Source: Anaerolinea sp. (GTDB lineage Bacteria; Chloroflexota; Anaerolineae; Anaerolineales; Anaerolineaceae). Taken from it: a DNA stretch of 39,193 nt. The translations under genes were made by a program, and so were the position numbers. Shown in pieces: positions 1-8,052 of this stretch (position 1 is the first letter of the stretch; every line of letters starts with the position of its first letter). Where the stretch lies: assembly GCA_013824865.1 (NCBI GenBank), contig PNON01000020.1:1-39193 (forward strand), in the 5' to 3' direction. The notes beneath the pieces were generated by a model. That model searched no databases. It had not been told where the DNA came from and saw only the letters and a list, made by a program, of their open reading frames with translations.

Positions 1-438
1 CCCGGTCAATATCAGGACACTGGTGGAAAGATGATCCATTTCGCCCCTCATACCTCCAGCAAGATCACATCTAAGTCCATCAGCCGTGGTGGAGGGAGGA
101 CGTCGTATCGGGGGTTGCTAAAAGTTCATCGCGACAAGGCAGATATCAAGAGCAATGTCGTGTGTGATGCATTGTTGCTTGATCCAGAATCGCGGTCAGA
201 TACCTATCCTTATATTGAAATCGACTCGGAAGATGTGACCATCGGGCACGAAGCCTCCGTATCCAAAGTGGGTGAGGAGCAACTTTTCTATCTAATGAGC
301 CGAGGACTCTCCAGGGAAGATGCCACCGCCATGGTCGTATCCGGCTTCATCGAGCCACTGGTAAAAGAACTACCCATGGAATATGCTGTTGAGATGAATC
401 GCCTGATCCAGCTGCAAATGGAAGGATCAGTGGGGTAG
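1..438 (+). CDS. sufB: SufB, Fe-S cluster assembly scaffold (C-terminal part, cut by window edge)
   Basis: The reading frame is open from base 1, so this is the last 145 residues of a protein of usual length near 470. SufB is the core of the SufBCD scaffold on which Fe-S clusters are built in the cytoplasm. The visible part carries the conserved [20 protein letters not shown] stretch, the [11 protein letters not shown] segment and the [27 protein letters not shown] core, which is closely paralleled in the SufD encoded next. The usual SufB Cys in the CDALL motif (residues about 54-58 of this fragment) is present. The gene is followed after 18 bases by sufD, and sufC probably lies just upstream outside the window. 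The first Met at base 31 is internal and should not be taken as the start. Confidence 0.96.
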   Translation, partial: PGQYQDTGGKMIHFAPHTSSKITSKSISRGGGRTSYRGLLKVHRDKADIKSNVVCDALLLDPESRSDTYPYIEIDSEDVTIGHEASVSKVGEEQLFYLMSRGLSREDATAMVVSGFIEPLVKELPMEYAVEMNRLIQLQMEGSVG

Positions 439-456
439 ATCCACTGCAAGGAAGAA

Positions 457-1794
457 ATGACAAACTCTACTGTAAGCATTAAGAAGAACCGGCTTCAAGC
501 ACAACAAAATAATTTCAATTTCACTGCTGAAATGTTGCCAAAAGTCCATTCTGTCGCAGTGCGGGAAAAGATGCATGACGCCTGGAATATTTACGCTGGG
601 ATGCCATTCCCGGGAGACCGGGATGAAGCCTGGCGGCGGACAAGCTTGGAAAAGTTAGATAAACATGCGATCCTAAATAACTTTGATCAACAACGCTCGA
701 TCAGTATTCCAGACCGGTTTATCAATCCAGTAATTGAAGGAAAACATGCAGGTAAATTGACCATCCATCCGGGAGGCAGCAGTCAGTCTTTAAACCATGA
801 ATACGCACAGGCTGGGGCGATATTTGATGACTTTGCAAAAGTAGTAGAGGCTCAACCTAGGCTCATTATCAGTAAGATGGGACAATTGGTGCAAGCTTCT
901 GATGGCAAATTTTCAGCATTAGCCAGCGCCTTTGCGCATCACGGTTCATTCTTATATGTACCAAAGGGCTTGAAAATCGCTGAACCACTTCACGCTTTAT
1001 TCTGGAATGATGGTAAAGATTCTAGTGCTTTTTCCCACCATATCGTTTGGTTGGAAGATGGCGCAGAAGCCACATTCGTCCAGGAATATGCCAGCGATAA
1101 TGAGCGATTTGAGACACAATTCCATTCAGGCATACTTGAAGTATTTGTGGGTGAACATGCTTCCCTGAAGCTAGTGGAATTACAATCTTGGGGTCGCGGT
1201 ACTTGGAATATAATGCATGAAAATGTGAAAGTAGCAAAAGATGGCCATTTGAGTTGGATATTTGGCTCATTGGGCAGCCACCTGACAAAATCCTTTTCTT
1301 CAGTGGATTTAGCAGGTGAAGGGGCGAATGCAAAGATCTCCGGGTTTTACTTTGCAGATGAAGATCAACACCTTGATATGGATACTGAGCAGAATCACCT
1401 TGCTCCAAACACAACAAGCGATCTGTTATACAAAGGTGCTGTCACTGAAAGAGCCAGGTCCGTGTGGCAGGGGAATATCTATGTTGCTCCAGGGGCGAAC
1501 GGAACCGATGGTTACCAGGCCAACCGAAATCTGATATTAAGTAGCAAAGCACGCGCTGATTCGATTCCCGGTTTGGAGATTCTAGCAGATGATGTAAAAT
1601 GTACTCACGGAGCAACTGTTGGTAAAGTTGACCCGGAGCAGGTCTTTTACCTGCGTAGCCGTGGCTTGAATGAAAATGATGCCAGACATCTCATCGTAGA
1701 AGGTTTTTTTGAACCGATCATGGAGCGTATCCCATTCCAGGCAGTTCAGGAACGATTTAGGTCTGCCATTATTGATAAGATAGATACGAACTAA
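457..1794 (+). CDS. sufD: SufD, Fe-S cluster assembly protein
   Basis: This 445-residue protein is the SufB paralogue that pairs with SufB and SufC in the SUF scaffold. The C-terminal beta-helix core is clear: a SIPGLEILADDVKCTHGA segment with the conserved Cys and His, followed by VGKVDPEQVFYLRSRGLNENDAR and the terminal EGFFEPIMERIP. The N-terminal 100 residues are variable, as usual for SufD, and include the DEAWRRTSLEKLD helix. The start is supported by AAGGAAGAA directly upstream of the ATG. The gene lies 18 bases after sufB and 22 bases before the unknown 100-residue gene, in one suf operon. Length and motifs are normal. Confidence 0.96.
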   Translation: MTNSTVSIKKNRLQAQQNNFNFTAEMLPKVHSVAVREKMHDAWNIYAGMPFPGDRDEAWRRTSLEKLDKHAILNNFDQQRSISIPDRFINPVIEGKHAGKLTIHPGGSSQSLNHEYAQAGAIFDDFAKVVEAQPRLIISKMGQLVQASDGKFSALASAFAHHGSFLYVPKGLKIAEPLHALFWNDGKDSSAFSHHIVWLEDGAEATFVQEYASDNERFETQFHSGILEVFVGEHASLKLVELQSWGRGTWNIMHENVKVAKDGHLSWIFGSLGSHLTKSFSSVDLAGEGANAKISGFYFADEDQHLDMDTEQNHLAPNTTSDLLYKGAVTERARSVWQGNIYVAPGANGTDGYQANRNLILSSKARADSIPGLEILADDVKCTHGATVGKVDPEQVFYLRSRGLNENDARHLIVEGFFEPIMERIPFQAVQERFRSAIIDKIDTN

Positions 1795-1816
1795 TTCTTT
1801 TTTTGGAGGTTAATAT

Positions 1817-2119
1817 ATGAGTCCAGCACCATTTATGCGAGACCCGGAGCCGGAGTTTTCTTATGAAGTCGGAGATTCGGTGGAAGCTTTTTGCGACCAT
1901 GAAAAAAGCACTGAACGCATTCGCGGATGGCTTAAAGGGATTGTTGTTCAAGTGGACGCAAAAATGGTGGCTGTACAGTTCCGGACGAATGTATATTTGA
2001 CCGATGGATGGATGGTACCAGATCATATACTTTGGTATTCCCATACTTCTCCCCACCTGCGCAGCATGAAAAAAGGTTTAAGAACGACGCCAGGAAAAGT
2101 AAGAGATATTGAGTATTGA
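1817..2119 (+). CDS. Conserved small protein of unknown function inside the suf operon
   Basis: I do not recognise this 100-residue protein. It is well supported as a gene: it has a strong ribosome site (GGAGG, 7 bases before ATG), fills the gap between sufD and sufS exactly, and ends only 2 bases before the sufS ATG. It has one Cys (C28), no membrane segment and no signal peptide. The middle (about residues 14-75) is rich in beta-type segments: YEVGDSVEAF, then GWLKGIVVQVD, MVAVQFRTNVY, then DGWMVPDHILW. This resembles a small SH3/Tudor/KOW-like barrel. That fold is an inference only. Residues 76-100 are basic. The position suggests a role linked to Fe-S assembly, but the sequence does not show what it is. 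Confidence 0.85.
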   Translation: MSPAPFMRDPEPEFSYEVGDSVEAFCDHEKSTERIRGWLKGIVVQVDAKMVAVQFRTNVYLTDGWMVPDHILWYSHTSPHLRSMKKGLRTTPGKVRDIEY

Positions 2120-2121
2120 TC

Positions 2122-3363
2122 ATGGCTCAAACTACCACAGCTCTAAATATTGAGGAAATCAGGGCAGATTTCCCGATTTTACATCGAAAGATAAAGGGGG
2201 CATATCCACTCGTATACCTGGATTCAGCCGCCACCTCGCAAAAACCGCAGTTTGTGCTGGATGCAATGGCAAATTACTACATAAATCACAATGCGAATAT
2301 TCATCGTGGCGTTCATACTCTGGCGGAGGAAGCTACCATCCTTTACGAAGATGCACGGGGTAAAATTGCGCAGTTTATCCACGCCCAAACACCGGCAGAG
2401 ATTATTTACACCCGCAATACCACAGAATCGATTAACCTGGTCGCAAAAACATGGGGGAAAGTTGGGTTGAAAGCTGGCGATACCATCCTATTAACTGAAA
2501 TGGAACACCATTCCAACCTGGTTCCCTGGCAGATGCTGTCTGCTGAGATGGGGATGTCCCTTGCATTTATCCCGGTTTTGGAAAATGGTGTTTTGGATCT
2601 TAATGCTTACCAGAAGCTTTTACAGCAAGAACCGCGACTAGTTTGTTTTACCCATATGTCCAATGTACTGGGGACGATCAACCCGGCCAGGGAGATGATC
2701 GAACAAGCGCATAAGCATGGTGCGATTGTCCTGGTGGATGGAGCCCAAGCGGTACCGCATCTCCCGGTGGATGTCCAGGAGTTGGATGCTGATTTTTACG
2801 CATTCTCCGCTCATAAAATGCTTGGTCCAACTGGTATTGGCATACTGTATGGAAAAAAGAAGCTTCTTGAAAAAATGCCGCCTTTTTTGGGTGGGGGTGA
2901 TATGATCCGTGAAGTACATTTACATGGCTTCACAGCGAATGAGCTGCCTTACAAATTCGAAGCTGGAACACCAGCCATTGCGGAAGCCATTGGACTAGGT
3001 GCTGCGACTGATTATCTGGAAAAAATAGGGATGGGGAATATACATCTGTATGAACTGGAAATATTTCATTATGCGTATAGTTTATTGCTACAACTGGATG
3101 GTATTAAAGTATTCGGGTCGGAGACAGAACAGCGGGGGGGGGTGCTCTCCTTCCAGGTGGCCGGTGTCCATCCCCACGATGTAGCGCAGATTTTGGATTC
3201 GGAAGGTATCGCTGTGAGGGCAGGTCACCACTGCGCCATGCCGCTTCATAATAAATTTAATATTCCGGCCACAATTAGAGCTAGTTTTTATCTCTACAAT
3301 ACAACAGCAGAAGTTGATTTGCTGGTTTCTTCGTTGAAAAAAGTAAAGAAAATCTTTAATTAA
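2122..3363 (+). CDS. sufS: SufS, cysteine desulfurase
   Basis: This 413-residue PLP enzyme takes sulfur from L-cysteine as a persulfide and hands it to SufU for Fe-S cluster building. Visible family marks are YLDSAATSQKP near the N-terminus, THMSNVLGTINP, the DGAQAVPHLPVDVQ segment, the PLP-binding Lys in FSAHKMLGPTG, and the catalytic Cys in RAGHHCAMPLH near the C-terminus. The order and length fit group II (SufS-type) enzymes rather than NifS/IscS. I choose the ATG at 2122. An in-frame TTG at 2116 overlaps the upstream stop and would add two residues. SufU follows after 11 bases. The pairing of SufS with SufU matches the Gram-positive type SUF system, in which SufU accepts the persulfide in a Zn-dependent way. 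Confidence 0.96.
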   Translation: MAQTTTALNIEEIRADFPILHRKIKGAYPLVYLDSAATSQKPQFVLDAMANYYINHNANIHRGVHTLAEEATILYEDARGKIAQFIHAQTPAEIIYTRNTTESINLVAKTWGKVGLKAGDTILLTEMEHHSNLVPWQMLSAEMGMSLAFIPVLENGVLDLNAYQKLLQQEPRLVCFTHMSNVLGTINPAREMIEQAHKHGAIVLVDGAQAVPHLPVDVQELDADFYAFSAHKMLGPTGIGILYGKKKLLEKMPPFLGGGDMIREVHLHGFTANELPYKFEAGTPAIAEAIGLGAATDYLEKIGMGNIHLYELEIFHYAYSLLLQLDGIKVFGSETEQRGGVLSFQVAGVHPHDVAQILDSEGIAVRAGHHCAMPLHNKFNIPATIRASFYLYNTTAEVDLLVSSLKKVKKIFN

Positions 3364-3374
3364 ATGGCTGACAC

Positions 3375-3785
3375 ATGGATGATTTATATCGAGAAGTAAT
3401 CTTAGACCATTATAAAAATCCGTCCTATAAAGGTGAGTTGGATCCTGCGGATATTACCTATGAAGATAATAATCCGTTATGCGGAGACCATCTGCGCATT
3501 GACTTGCGTATGGATGCTGACAAGAATATAGTTGAGGCGGCTTTCAGCGGGCATGGATGCGCCATCTCCCTGGCCAGTGCTGACCTTTTACTTGAATCGA
3601 TCATTGGAAAAAATATAGAGGACGTAAAAAACCTAACCAAACAGGATATATTGGACCTGCTTGGGGTAGATCTGGGACCTGTTCGGTTGAAATGCGCGCT
3701 ACTCTCGCTAAAAGTAGTAAAAGCAGGAGTTTATGGCATAAACAAAGGCCATGTAACATCACTCGAAGAGGATTTTGATGTTTAA
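3375..3785 (+). CDS. sufU: SufU, sulfur acceptor / IscU-like SUF protein
   Basis: This 136-residue IscU-like protein is the sulfurtransferase partner of SufS. The conserved metal and sulfur ligands are visible: C36 and D38 in NNPLCGD, C62 in SGHGCAIS and C107 in VRLKCALL. The N-terminus (MDDLYREVILDHYKNP) is typical for the family. SufU proteins carry extra residues between the second and third Cys compared with IscU, and about 45 residues separate C62 and C107 here. The gene ends in an 8-base overlap with the next gene, which suggests translational coupling. It is part of the sufB-sufD-orf-sufS-sufU-Rieske operon. Confidence 0.95.
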   Translation: MDDLYREVILDHYKNPSYKGELDPADITYEDNNPLCGDHLRIDLRMDADKNIVEAAFSGHGCAISLASADLLLESIIGKNIEDVKNLTKQDILDLLGVDLGPVRLKCALLSLKVVKAGVYGINKGHVTSLEEDFDV

Positions 3786-4122
3786 TTACACACAAATATC
3801 AGAAGAGATGGTGACCTTCCATGCCATCTGCCCTATTGAACAACTCTCTTTTGGCGAAAGGTTGTATATCGAGGTCGACAGGCTTCCCATTGTAGTATTA
3901 AATATAGCAGGCAAATTCTATGCAATTGGCGATGTGTGTACTCATGATCATGGTCCCCTCGGAGATGGGGAGGTTGAAGGCAATGCCATCAAATGTCCGC
4001 GCCATGGTGCCAGATTTGACATTGGTAGTGGAAAAGTTCTAGCCTTGCCAGCAGTAGAGGATATCCCCGCTTATCCGTTAAAGATAACAAACGGTATGAT
4101 ACAGATTGGAATTCCAAAATAA
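3778..4122 (+). CDS. Rieske-type [2Fe-2S] ferredoxin of the suf operon
   Basis: This 114-residue soluble protein is a single Rieske domain. The cluster ligands are C54 and H56 in the CTHDHGPL box and C73 and H76 in the CPRHGARFD box, so it should bind a [2Fe-2S] cluster with two Cys and two His. It resembles the small ferredoxins of dioxygenase systems (BphF/NirD-like). No oxygenase partner is present here, so electron donation or a role in SUF function is more likely; that is inference from position. The ATG at 3778 lies inside the end of sufU with GAAGAGG upstream. A TTG at 3775 and an ATG at 3808 are other possible starts. A bidirectional terminator follows directly. Confidence 0.9.
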   Translation: MFNYTQISEEMVTFHAICPIEQLSFGERLYIEVDRLPIVVLNIAGKFYAIGDVCTHDHGPLGDGEVEGNAIKCPRHGARFDIGSGKVLALPAVEDIPAYPLKITNGMIQIGIPK

Positions 4123-4146
4123 AAAAAGAGCCAGTGGCTCATTTTT
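4121..4146. terminator. Bidirectional rho-independent terminator between suf operon and the hydrogenase cluster
   Basis: The hairpin GAGCC-AGT-GGCTC (4128-4140) is preceded by a run of seven A (4121-4127) and followed by ATTTTTATTC. It therefore works as a terminator on both strands. It separates the plus-strand suf operon from the convergent minus-strand PIG-L gene, whose stop codon lies within its right flank. Confidence 0.75.
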
Positions 4147-4777
4147 ATTCTTTAAAATCCCCAATGATCCTGAGAGTTTCAAACCCTTCTGCATATTTGC
4201 TCTCGCATAAAGCCCCATTTCTAATCAACGTAGCGCGGGTTATTTCAGGATCAAAATAGTATTTGTCAATATAGGTCTTATACCTGGCTAAAGCATTTAA
4301 TTTCGCCTGCACGCTTGACTCTTCTACTTTAACTAATAATTTGGGAAAGAAACCATAACTACTGCGGATGACATCATATCCAAAGACAGTAATGCCTCTA
4401 AATGCTCTTAATGCCTCTTCGGTGACCGTATTATGGTCCTGGTGCAAGTCAGCCCTGGTATGAACGAAGACAACATCAGGCTTGATCGTTCGGTTAATTT
4501 TGACCAAATATTCCAGTATGTCCTGACGTTGTGAAGGAAAACGGCGGGTTTCAAATTTTTCGAGGATGACATTCCCACGAGGAATTCCCAACTCCTCCAT
4601 ACTGTCGTAATACTCAGCGACCAGGTTGGGGAGTGACGGATTCTTCTGGTTGTCAGAGAGTGTAATGCAGGTTAACCTGTCTTTGTTAACCAGGCTGGCA
4701 ATTAAGGCCCCGCATCCCAGCTCGATATCATCTGGATGGGCGCCTATGAAGCAAATTCGCTCACCTGAAAATTTCAT
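4145..4777 (-). CDS. PIG-L (LmbE-like) family de-N-acetylase
   Basis: This 210-residue cytoplasmic protein belongs to the PIG-L family of Zn-dependent amidases, which remove acetyl groups from N-acetylglucosamine-type substrates. The catalytic and metal-binding AHPDD motif is at residues 13-17 (H14, D16, D17) followed by IELGCG, and the second metal motif HxDH-type HQDHN is at 112-116. Family members act on GlcNAc-inositol, GlcNAc-malate (mycothiol and bacillithiol paths), chitobiose-like sugars or antibiotic precursors; the substrate here cannot be read from sequence. GAGGGAAGA precedes the ATG. It is the last gene of the 17-gene minus-strand run and lies 16 bases after the methyltransferase gene, which suggests they share a pathway. 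Its link to the hydrogenase genes upstream may be only positional. Confidence 0.9.
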   Translation of the reverse strand: MKFSGERICFIGAHPDDIELGCGALIASLVNKDRLTCITLSDNQKNPSLPNLVAEYYDSMEELGIPRGNVILEKFETRRFPSQRQDILEYLVKINRTIKPDVVFVHTRADLHQDHNTVTEEALRAFRGITVFGYDVIRSSYGFFPKLLVKVEESSVQAKLNALARYKTYIDKYYFDPEITRATLIRNGALCESKYAEGFETLRIIGDFKE

Positions 4778-4793
4778 TGTCTTCCCTCACGGA

Positions 4794-5594
4794 TTATTTG
4801 GTGGCAAAAATACCGCCCACCACCTTGGTCATGACAATTTTATTATCCCTGATGATCCTGTTTTCAGCCACTTTCGCGATTTGGGTCATTACCTGCTTAA
4901 AACTAGACTTATCATCAAATAAGCTTATCCACAGGCGGCGGTCTTCGCTTAAGGAAGCGCGTGTGTATTCCACGAATGGTTCAGCGCTCTCGAAGACCAG
5001 CGGGTTTTCAAAGATTTCGACTTTGACTTCACTGAAAAGGCTTCTTATGGTATTCAATATCTCGCTTCCAAAGCGTGAACTGCCAGGCATGGGTGGAATG
5101 GGTTTGCCTGTGGCTTCCCGGATAATGTCATAAAATACTTTCTTATTGTCTGGCATCGGTCCGGTAGTAAAAAGGCGGCCGCCATTTTTCAATACACGGT
5201 GCATTTCACGAATGGTGAATGGTATGTTCTCTGAATAATAAATGGCAAAACAGCAGGATAGCAAGTCAAATGTATTGGAGGGAAAATCAAAAGGTTTATT
5301 GAAATTTAATTGAGTAAAACCAACACGCTGATTGTATTTCTTATTCTCTTCCTTTGCCTGTGTTAGTAATTCCTCAGATACGTCACCGCCAGTAATGTCG
5401 CAATCCCCGCTGAGGAAATTAAAGAATGAAAAGCATTGTTTTCCAGCACCGCAGCCGACATCCAAAATTTTGATGCCTTTCTGTAATTGCAATGTTTCCA
5501 GCATCCATTGATCAATATCCCGGCTGCCAAATTTATTATGGATATCTATTCTTTTTAATAGATCGCTGGTTGTTTCTTTGTAATCGATTTTCAT
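4794..5594 (-). CDS. SAM-dependent methyltransferase (class I)
   Basis: This 266-residue class I methyltransferase has SAM motif I KILDVGCGAG at about residues 43-51, an acidic residue at the end of strand 2 (ITGGDVSEEL), and the post-motif MHRVLKNGGRLFTTGP typical of the UbiE/COQ5-like methyltransf_11 group. The substrate is unknown. I prefer the ATG at 5594 because AAGAGGAATT lies just before it. An in-frame ATG at 5621 has no ribosome site. It is 50 bases downstream of hypE and 16 bases upstream of the PIG-L gene, so it may be co-transcribed with the hyp genes. With PIG-L it could form a small sugar- or thiol-modifying pair, which is inference. Confidence 0.88.
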   Translation of the reverse strand: MKIDYKETTSDLLKRIDIHNKFGSRDIDQWMLETLQLQKGIKILDVGCGAGKQCFSFFNFLSGDCDITGGDVSEELLTQAKEENKKYNQRVGFTQLNFNKPFDFPSNTFDLLSCCFAIYYSENIPFTIREMHRVLKNGGRLFTTGPMPDNKKVFYDIIREATGKPIPPMPGSSRFGSEILNTIRSLFSEVKVEIFENPLVFESAEPFVEYTRASLSEDRRLWISLFDDKSSFKQVMTQIAKVAENRIIRDNKIVMTKVVGGIFATK

Positions 5595-5644
5595 AATTCC
5601 TCTTGAAGATAAATTAGTCATAACACACAGGCAATTTTACCAGA

Positions 5645-6715
5645 TTAACAAATCCGGGGCAGTATCTCACCAGCCAGCATGGTCAATATCCTGGATGATC
5701 CATAAGGGGTGTGCTGAACAACACATGGATGAATAGTATCCGAGACAGTAACTTCACCAATAATTACAGCATCCAGTCCGTACGGATGGTTATGCATGGC
5801 TTGAAGGGCTGCAGTTGCCTCAATTTGAGGGACGATGGCGATGACCTTACCTTCATTGGCCAGGTAAACAGGATCAAACCCAAGCATTTCGCACGCAGCT
5901 CTCACTGCTGGCTTAATTGCAATGGTTGATTCTTGAATATGGATGTCGACTTTGCTTTGTTCAGCAATCTCATTCAAGGATGTAGCTAATCCCCCACGGG
6001 TGGGGTCCCGCAGGACATGCGTATGCGGAGCAGCGGACAGCACCTGCTGGATCATCTTATTCAGCGGAGCAACATCTGATTCCAGATGTACCTCAAAGGA
6101 AAGCTCATTACGAGCGCTCAACACTGCAATGCCATGATCCCCCAGGGTTCCTGAAAGAATAACCAAATCGCCTGGTTGGGCATTGGCACCGGATATAGAA
6201 CCATGACCTGGCGGAATGATTCCAAATCCCGTAGTGGATATATACACCCTATCACCTTTTCCTCTTTCAACGACTTTCGTATCCCCGGCAACGATTAGCA
6301 CATCTGCTTCTTTGGCGGCCTCTGCCATGGATTGAACCACCTGATCGAGTTCCTTAATGAGAAGGCCTTCTTCAAGGATAAATGAAGCCGTCAGGTATTT
6401 TGGAACCGCCCCCAACATGGCAACATCATTGACAGTACCGCATACTGCCAATCTCCCGATATCACCTCCCGGAAAGAATATTGGCTTAACCACGTGAGCA
6501 TCCGTGCTGATGACAGGGGTACCAGCAAGCAATGTTGAATCCATCCGCGCAGCATCATCCCCTTGATTTAAAAATGGATTTGAAAGCCAGCGCTTGAATA
6601 CTAAACGGATGAGATCATGAGTTAGCTTCCCCCCGCTGCCATGACCCAAGATGATAGTTTCCCGATGTGAGAGTGGAACTGGGCACACTGGACCATGTGA
6701 TAGGTCAGCTGTCAT
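5645..6715 (-). CDS. hypE: HypE, hydrogenase maturation (carbamoyl dehydratase)
   Basis: This 356-residue protein converts the carbamoyl group received from HypF into a thiocyanate on its C-terminal Cys, which supplies the cyanide ligands of the NiFe site. The C-terminus is the diagnostic PRIC with Cys as the last residue (C356). Other marks are [13 protein letters not shown] near the N-terminus, [16 protein letters not shown], the ATP-binding [12 protein letters not shown] segment, and [16 protein letters not shown]. It belongs to the PurM/SelD-like ATP-binding fold. Its start overlaps the end of hypD by 4 bases (ATGA type), so translation is coupled. All six hyp genes are present in this window. 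Confidence 0.97.
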   Translation of the reverse strand: MTADLSHGPVCPVPLSHRETIILGHGSGGKLTHDLIRLVFKRWLSNPFLNQGDDAARMDSTLLAGTPVISTDAHVVKPIFFPGGDIGRLAVCGTVNDVAMLGAVPKYLTASFILEEGLLIKELDQVVQSMAEAAKEADVLIVAGDTKVVERGKGDRVYISTTGFGIIPPGHGSISGANAQPGDLVILSGTLGDHGIAVLSARNELSFEVHLESDVAPLNKMIQQVLSAAPHTHVLRDPTRGGLATSLNEIAEQSKVDIHIQESTIAIKPAVRAACEMLGFDPVYLANEGKVIAIVPQIEATAALQAMHNHPYGLDAVIIGEVTVSDTIHPCVVQHTPYGSSRILTMLAGEILPRIC

Positions 6716-7803
6716 GAGGTCATCTTCTTATAGCGATAATATGCCGAGCAGGCACCTTCAGCGGAAACCATTGGCGCACCGAGTGGATTCTCAGGAGTGC
6801 AGAGTGTACCAAAGCCAGGGCATTGAGGTGGCTTCATCACACCCTGTAATACTTGACCGGCAATGCAAACCTCTGATTCCCTGGTTTTAATATGTCCAAG
6901 GTCAAACCGTTTCTCAGCGTCAAAATGCACGTATTCAGGCCGAAGGGAAAATCCACTCATGGGAATCGTTCCAATTCCACGCCAGGCACGGTCAGAAGGT
7001 TGGAAAACACGGTTGATTGAAGCTTGGGCAGCCATATTTCCTTCCAGAGTGACCGCACGGGGGTACGAATTAATAACGCCAACCTTTTTCTGTTCTAACA
7101 TGGTCACTAAATCATTCAACCCTTTAAGCAGGTCAACAGGCTCAAATCCTGTTACCGCCATGGGTATCTGGTATTTTTCCGCTATAGGTAGATATTCCCA
7201 GAAACCCATCACTGCGCATACATGACCGGCTGCTAGAAAACCCTGTACACGGTTGGCAGGGGAAGAAAGGATGGCTTCCATTGCCGGCGGTACTCGCACT
7301 TGCGATACAAGTAGAGAAAAATTCTTAATCCCCAGTGATTCAGCTTGAATGATGCTCATGGCGTTAGCCGGGGTGGTGGTTTCAAAGCCGATGGCAAAGA
7401 ATACCACCTGCTTATCCGGATTATCGCGGGCAAGCTGGACTGCATCAAGCGGGGAATAAACCACTTTGACTGCTCCTCCGCTGGCACGAACACTGAAGAG
7501 ATCCTGGTTGGAACCTGGAACTCGCAGCATATCCCCATAGCTGGTTAGAATGAAACCCGAATCTGAAGCCAGGGCAATGGCTTTATCGATCATTTCCAAC
7601 GGGGTTACGCATACCGGGCAACCGGGGCCATGAACCAATTCAATTTCAGGTGGAAGCAGTTGATCAATGCCATAATGCATGAATGAATGGGTCTGGCCAC
7701 CGCAAATTTCCATGATTACCCACGGATGTTGAATTATGCCGCGGAGATCATCAGCCAGTTGTTTGACCCGGGCTGCATCGCGAAATTCGTCAGTATATTT
7801 CAC
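6712..7803 (-). CDS. hypD: HypD, hydrogenase maturation (Fe(CN)2CO assembly)
   Basis: This 363-residue Fe-S protein forms the scaffold with HypC on which the Fe(CN)2CO group is built. Conserved cysteines are visible in [10 protein letters not shown] (C34) and [10 protein letters not shown] (C62 and C65). The C-terminal cluster-binding region is also present, with [19 protein letters not shown] and GACSAYYRY. The segment [12 protein letters not shown] is family-typical. The start lies inside the hypC stop region with a 4-base overlap, and the end overlaps hypE by 4 bases. Length and motifs are normal, so a functional protein is expected. Confidence 0.97.
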   Translation of the reverse strand: MKYTDEFRDAARVKQLADDLRGIIQHPWVIMEICGGQTHSFMHYGIDQLLPPEIELVHGPGCPVCVTPLEMIDKAIALASDSGFILTSYGDMLRVPGSNQDLFSVRASGGAVKVVYSPLDAVQLARDNPDKQVVFFAIGFETTTPANAMSIIQAESLGIKNFSLLVSQVRVPPAMEAILSSPANRVQGFLAAGHVCAVMGFWEYLPIAEKYQIPMAVTGFEPVDLLKGLNDLVTMLEQKKVGVINSYPRAVTLEGNMAAQASINRVFQPSDRAWRGIGTIPMSGFSLRPEYVHFDAEKRFDLGHIKTRESEVCIAGQVLQGVMKPPQCPGFGTLCTPENPLGAPMVSAEGACSAYYRYKKMTS

Positions 7804-8051
7804 TGATTCTGATCCTCCAGATCTGCCAGATCATTCATCTCCTTCAGTAGACCCAGGGTATCCAGGGCATCAGCTTCTGAAAGTTTAGAAATCGCAAAAC
7901 CCACATGCACAATGGCATACTCGCCGGGTAGGGCATCTGGAAGTGTCTCAAAACAGACTTCGCGTACCACACCACCAAAATCGACTTTGCCCATGGTGAG
8001 TGTATCTTTTTTGTATATTTCAAGGATCTTGCAGGGAACGCCAAGGCACAT
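7800..8051 (-). CDS. hypC: HypC, hydrogenase maturation chaperone
   Basis: This 83-residue protein partners HypD and carries the Fe(CN)2CO group to the large subunit. The essential N-terminal Cys2 is present in the start MCLGVPCKI, which fixes the start at 8051 rather than at an upstream in-frame ATG at 8117. AAAAGGA lies upstream of this start. [16 protein letters not shown] segment, typical of the HypC/HybG beta barrel, is at about residues 43-57. HypF ends only 1 base before the start and hypD overlaps the end by 4 bases. Confidence 0.95.
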   Translation of the reverse strand: MCLGVPCKILEIYKKDTLTMGKVDFGGVVREVCFETLPDALPGEYAIVHVGFAISKLSEADALDTLGLLKEMNDLADLEDQNQ

Positions 8052-8052
8052 A

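Noticed and set aside
1022-1417. Open frame of 131 residues on the minus strand inside sufD
   Set aside because: It lies fully within the well-supported sufD gene and shows no family signature.
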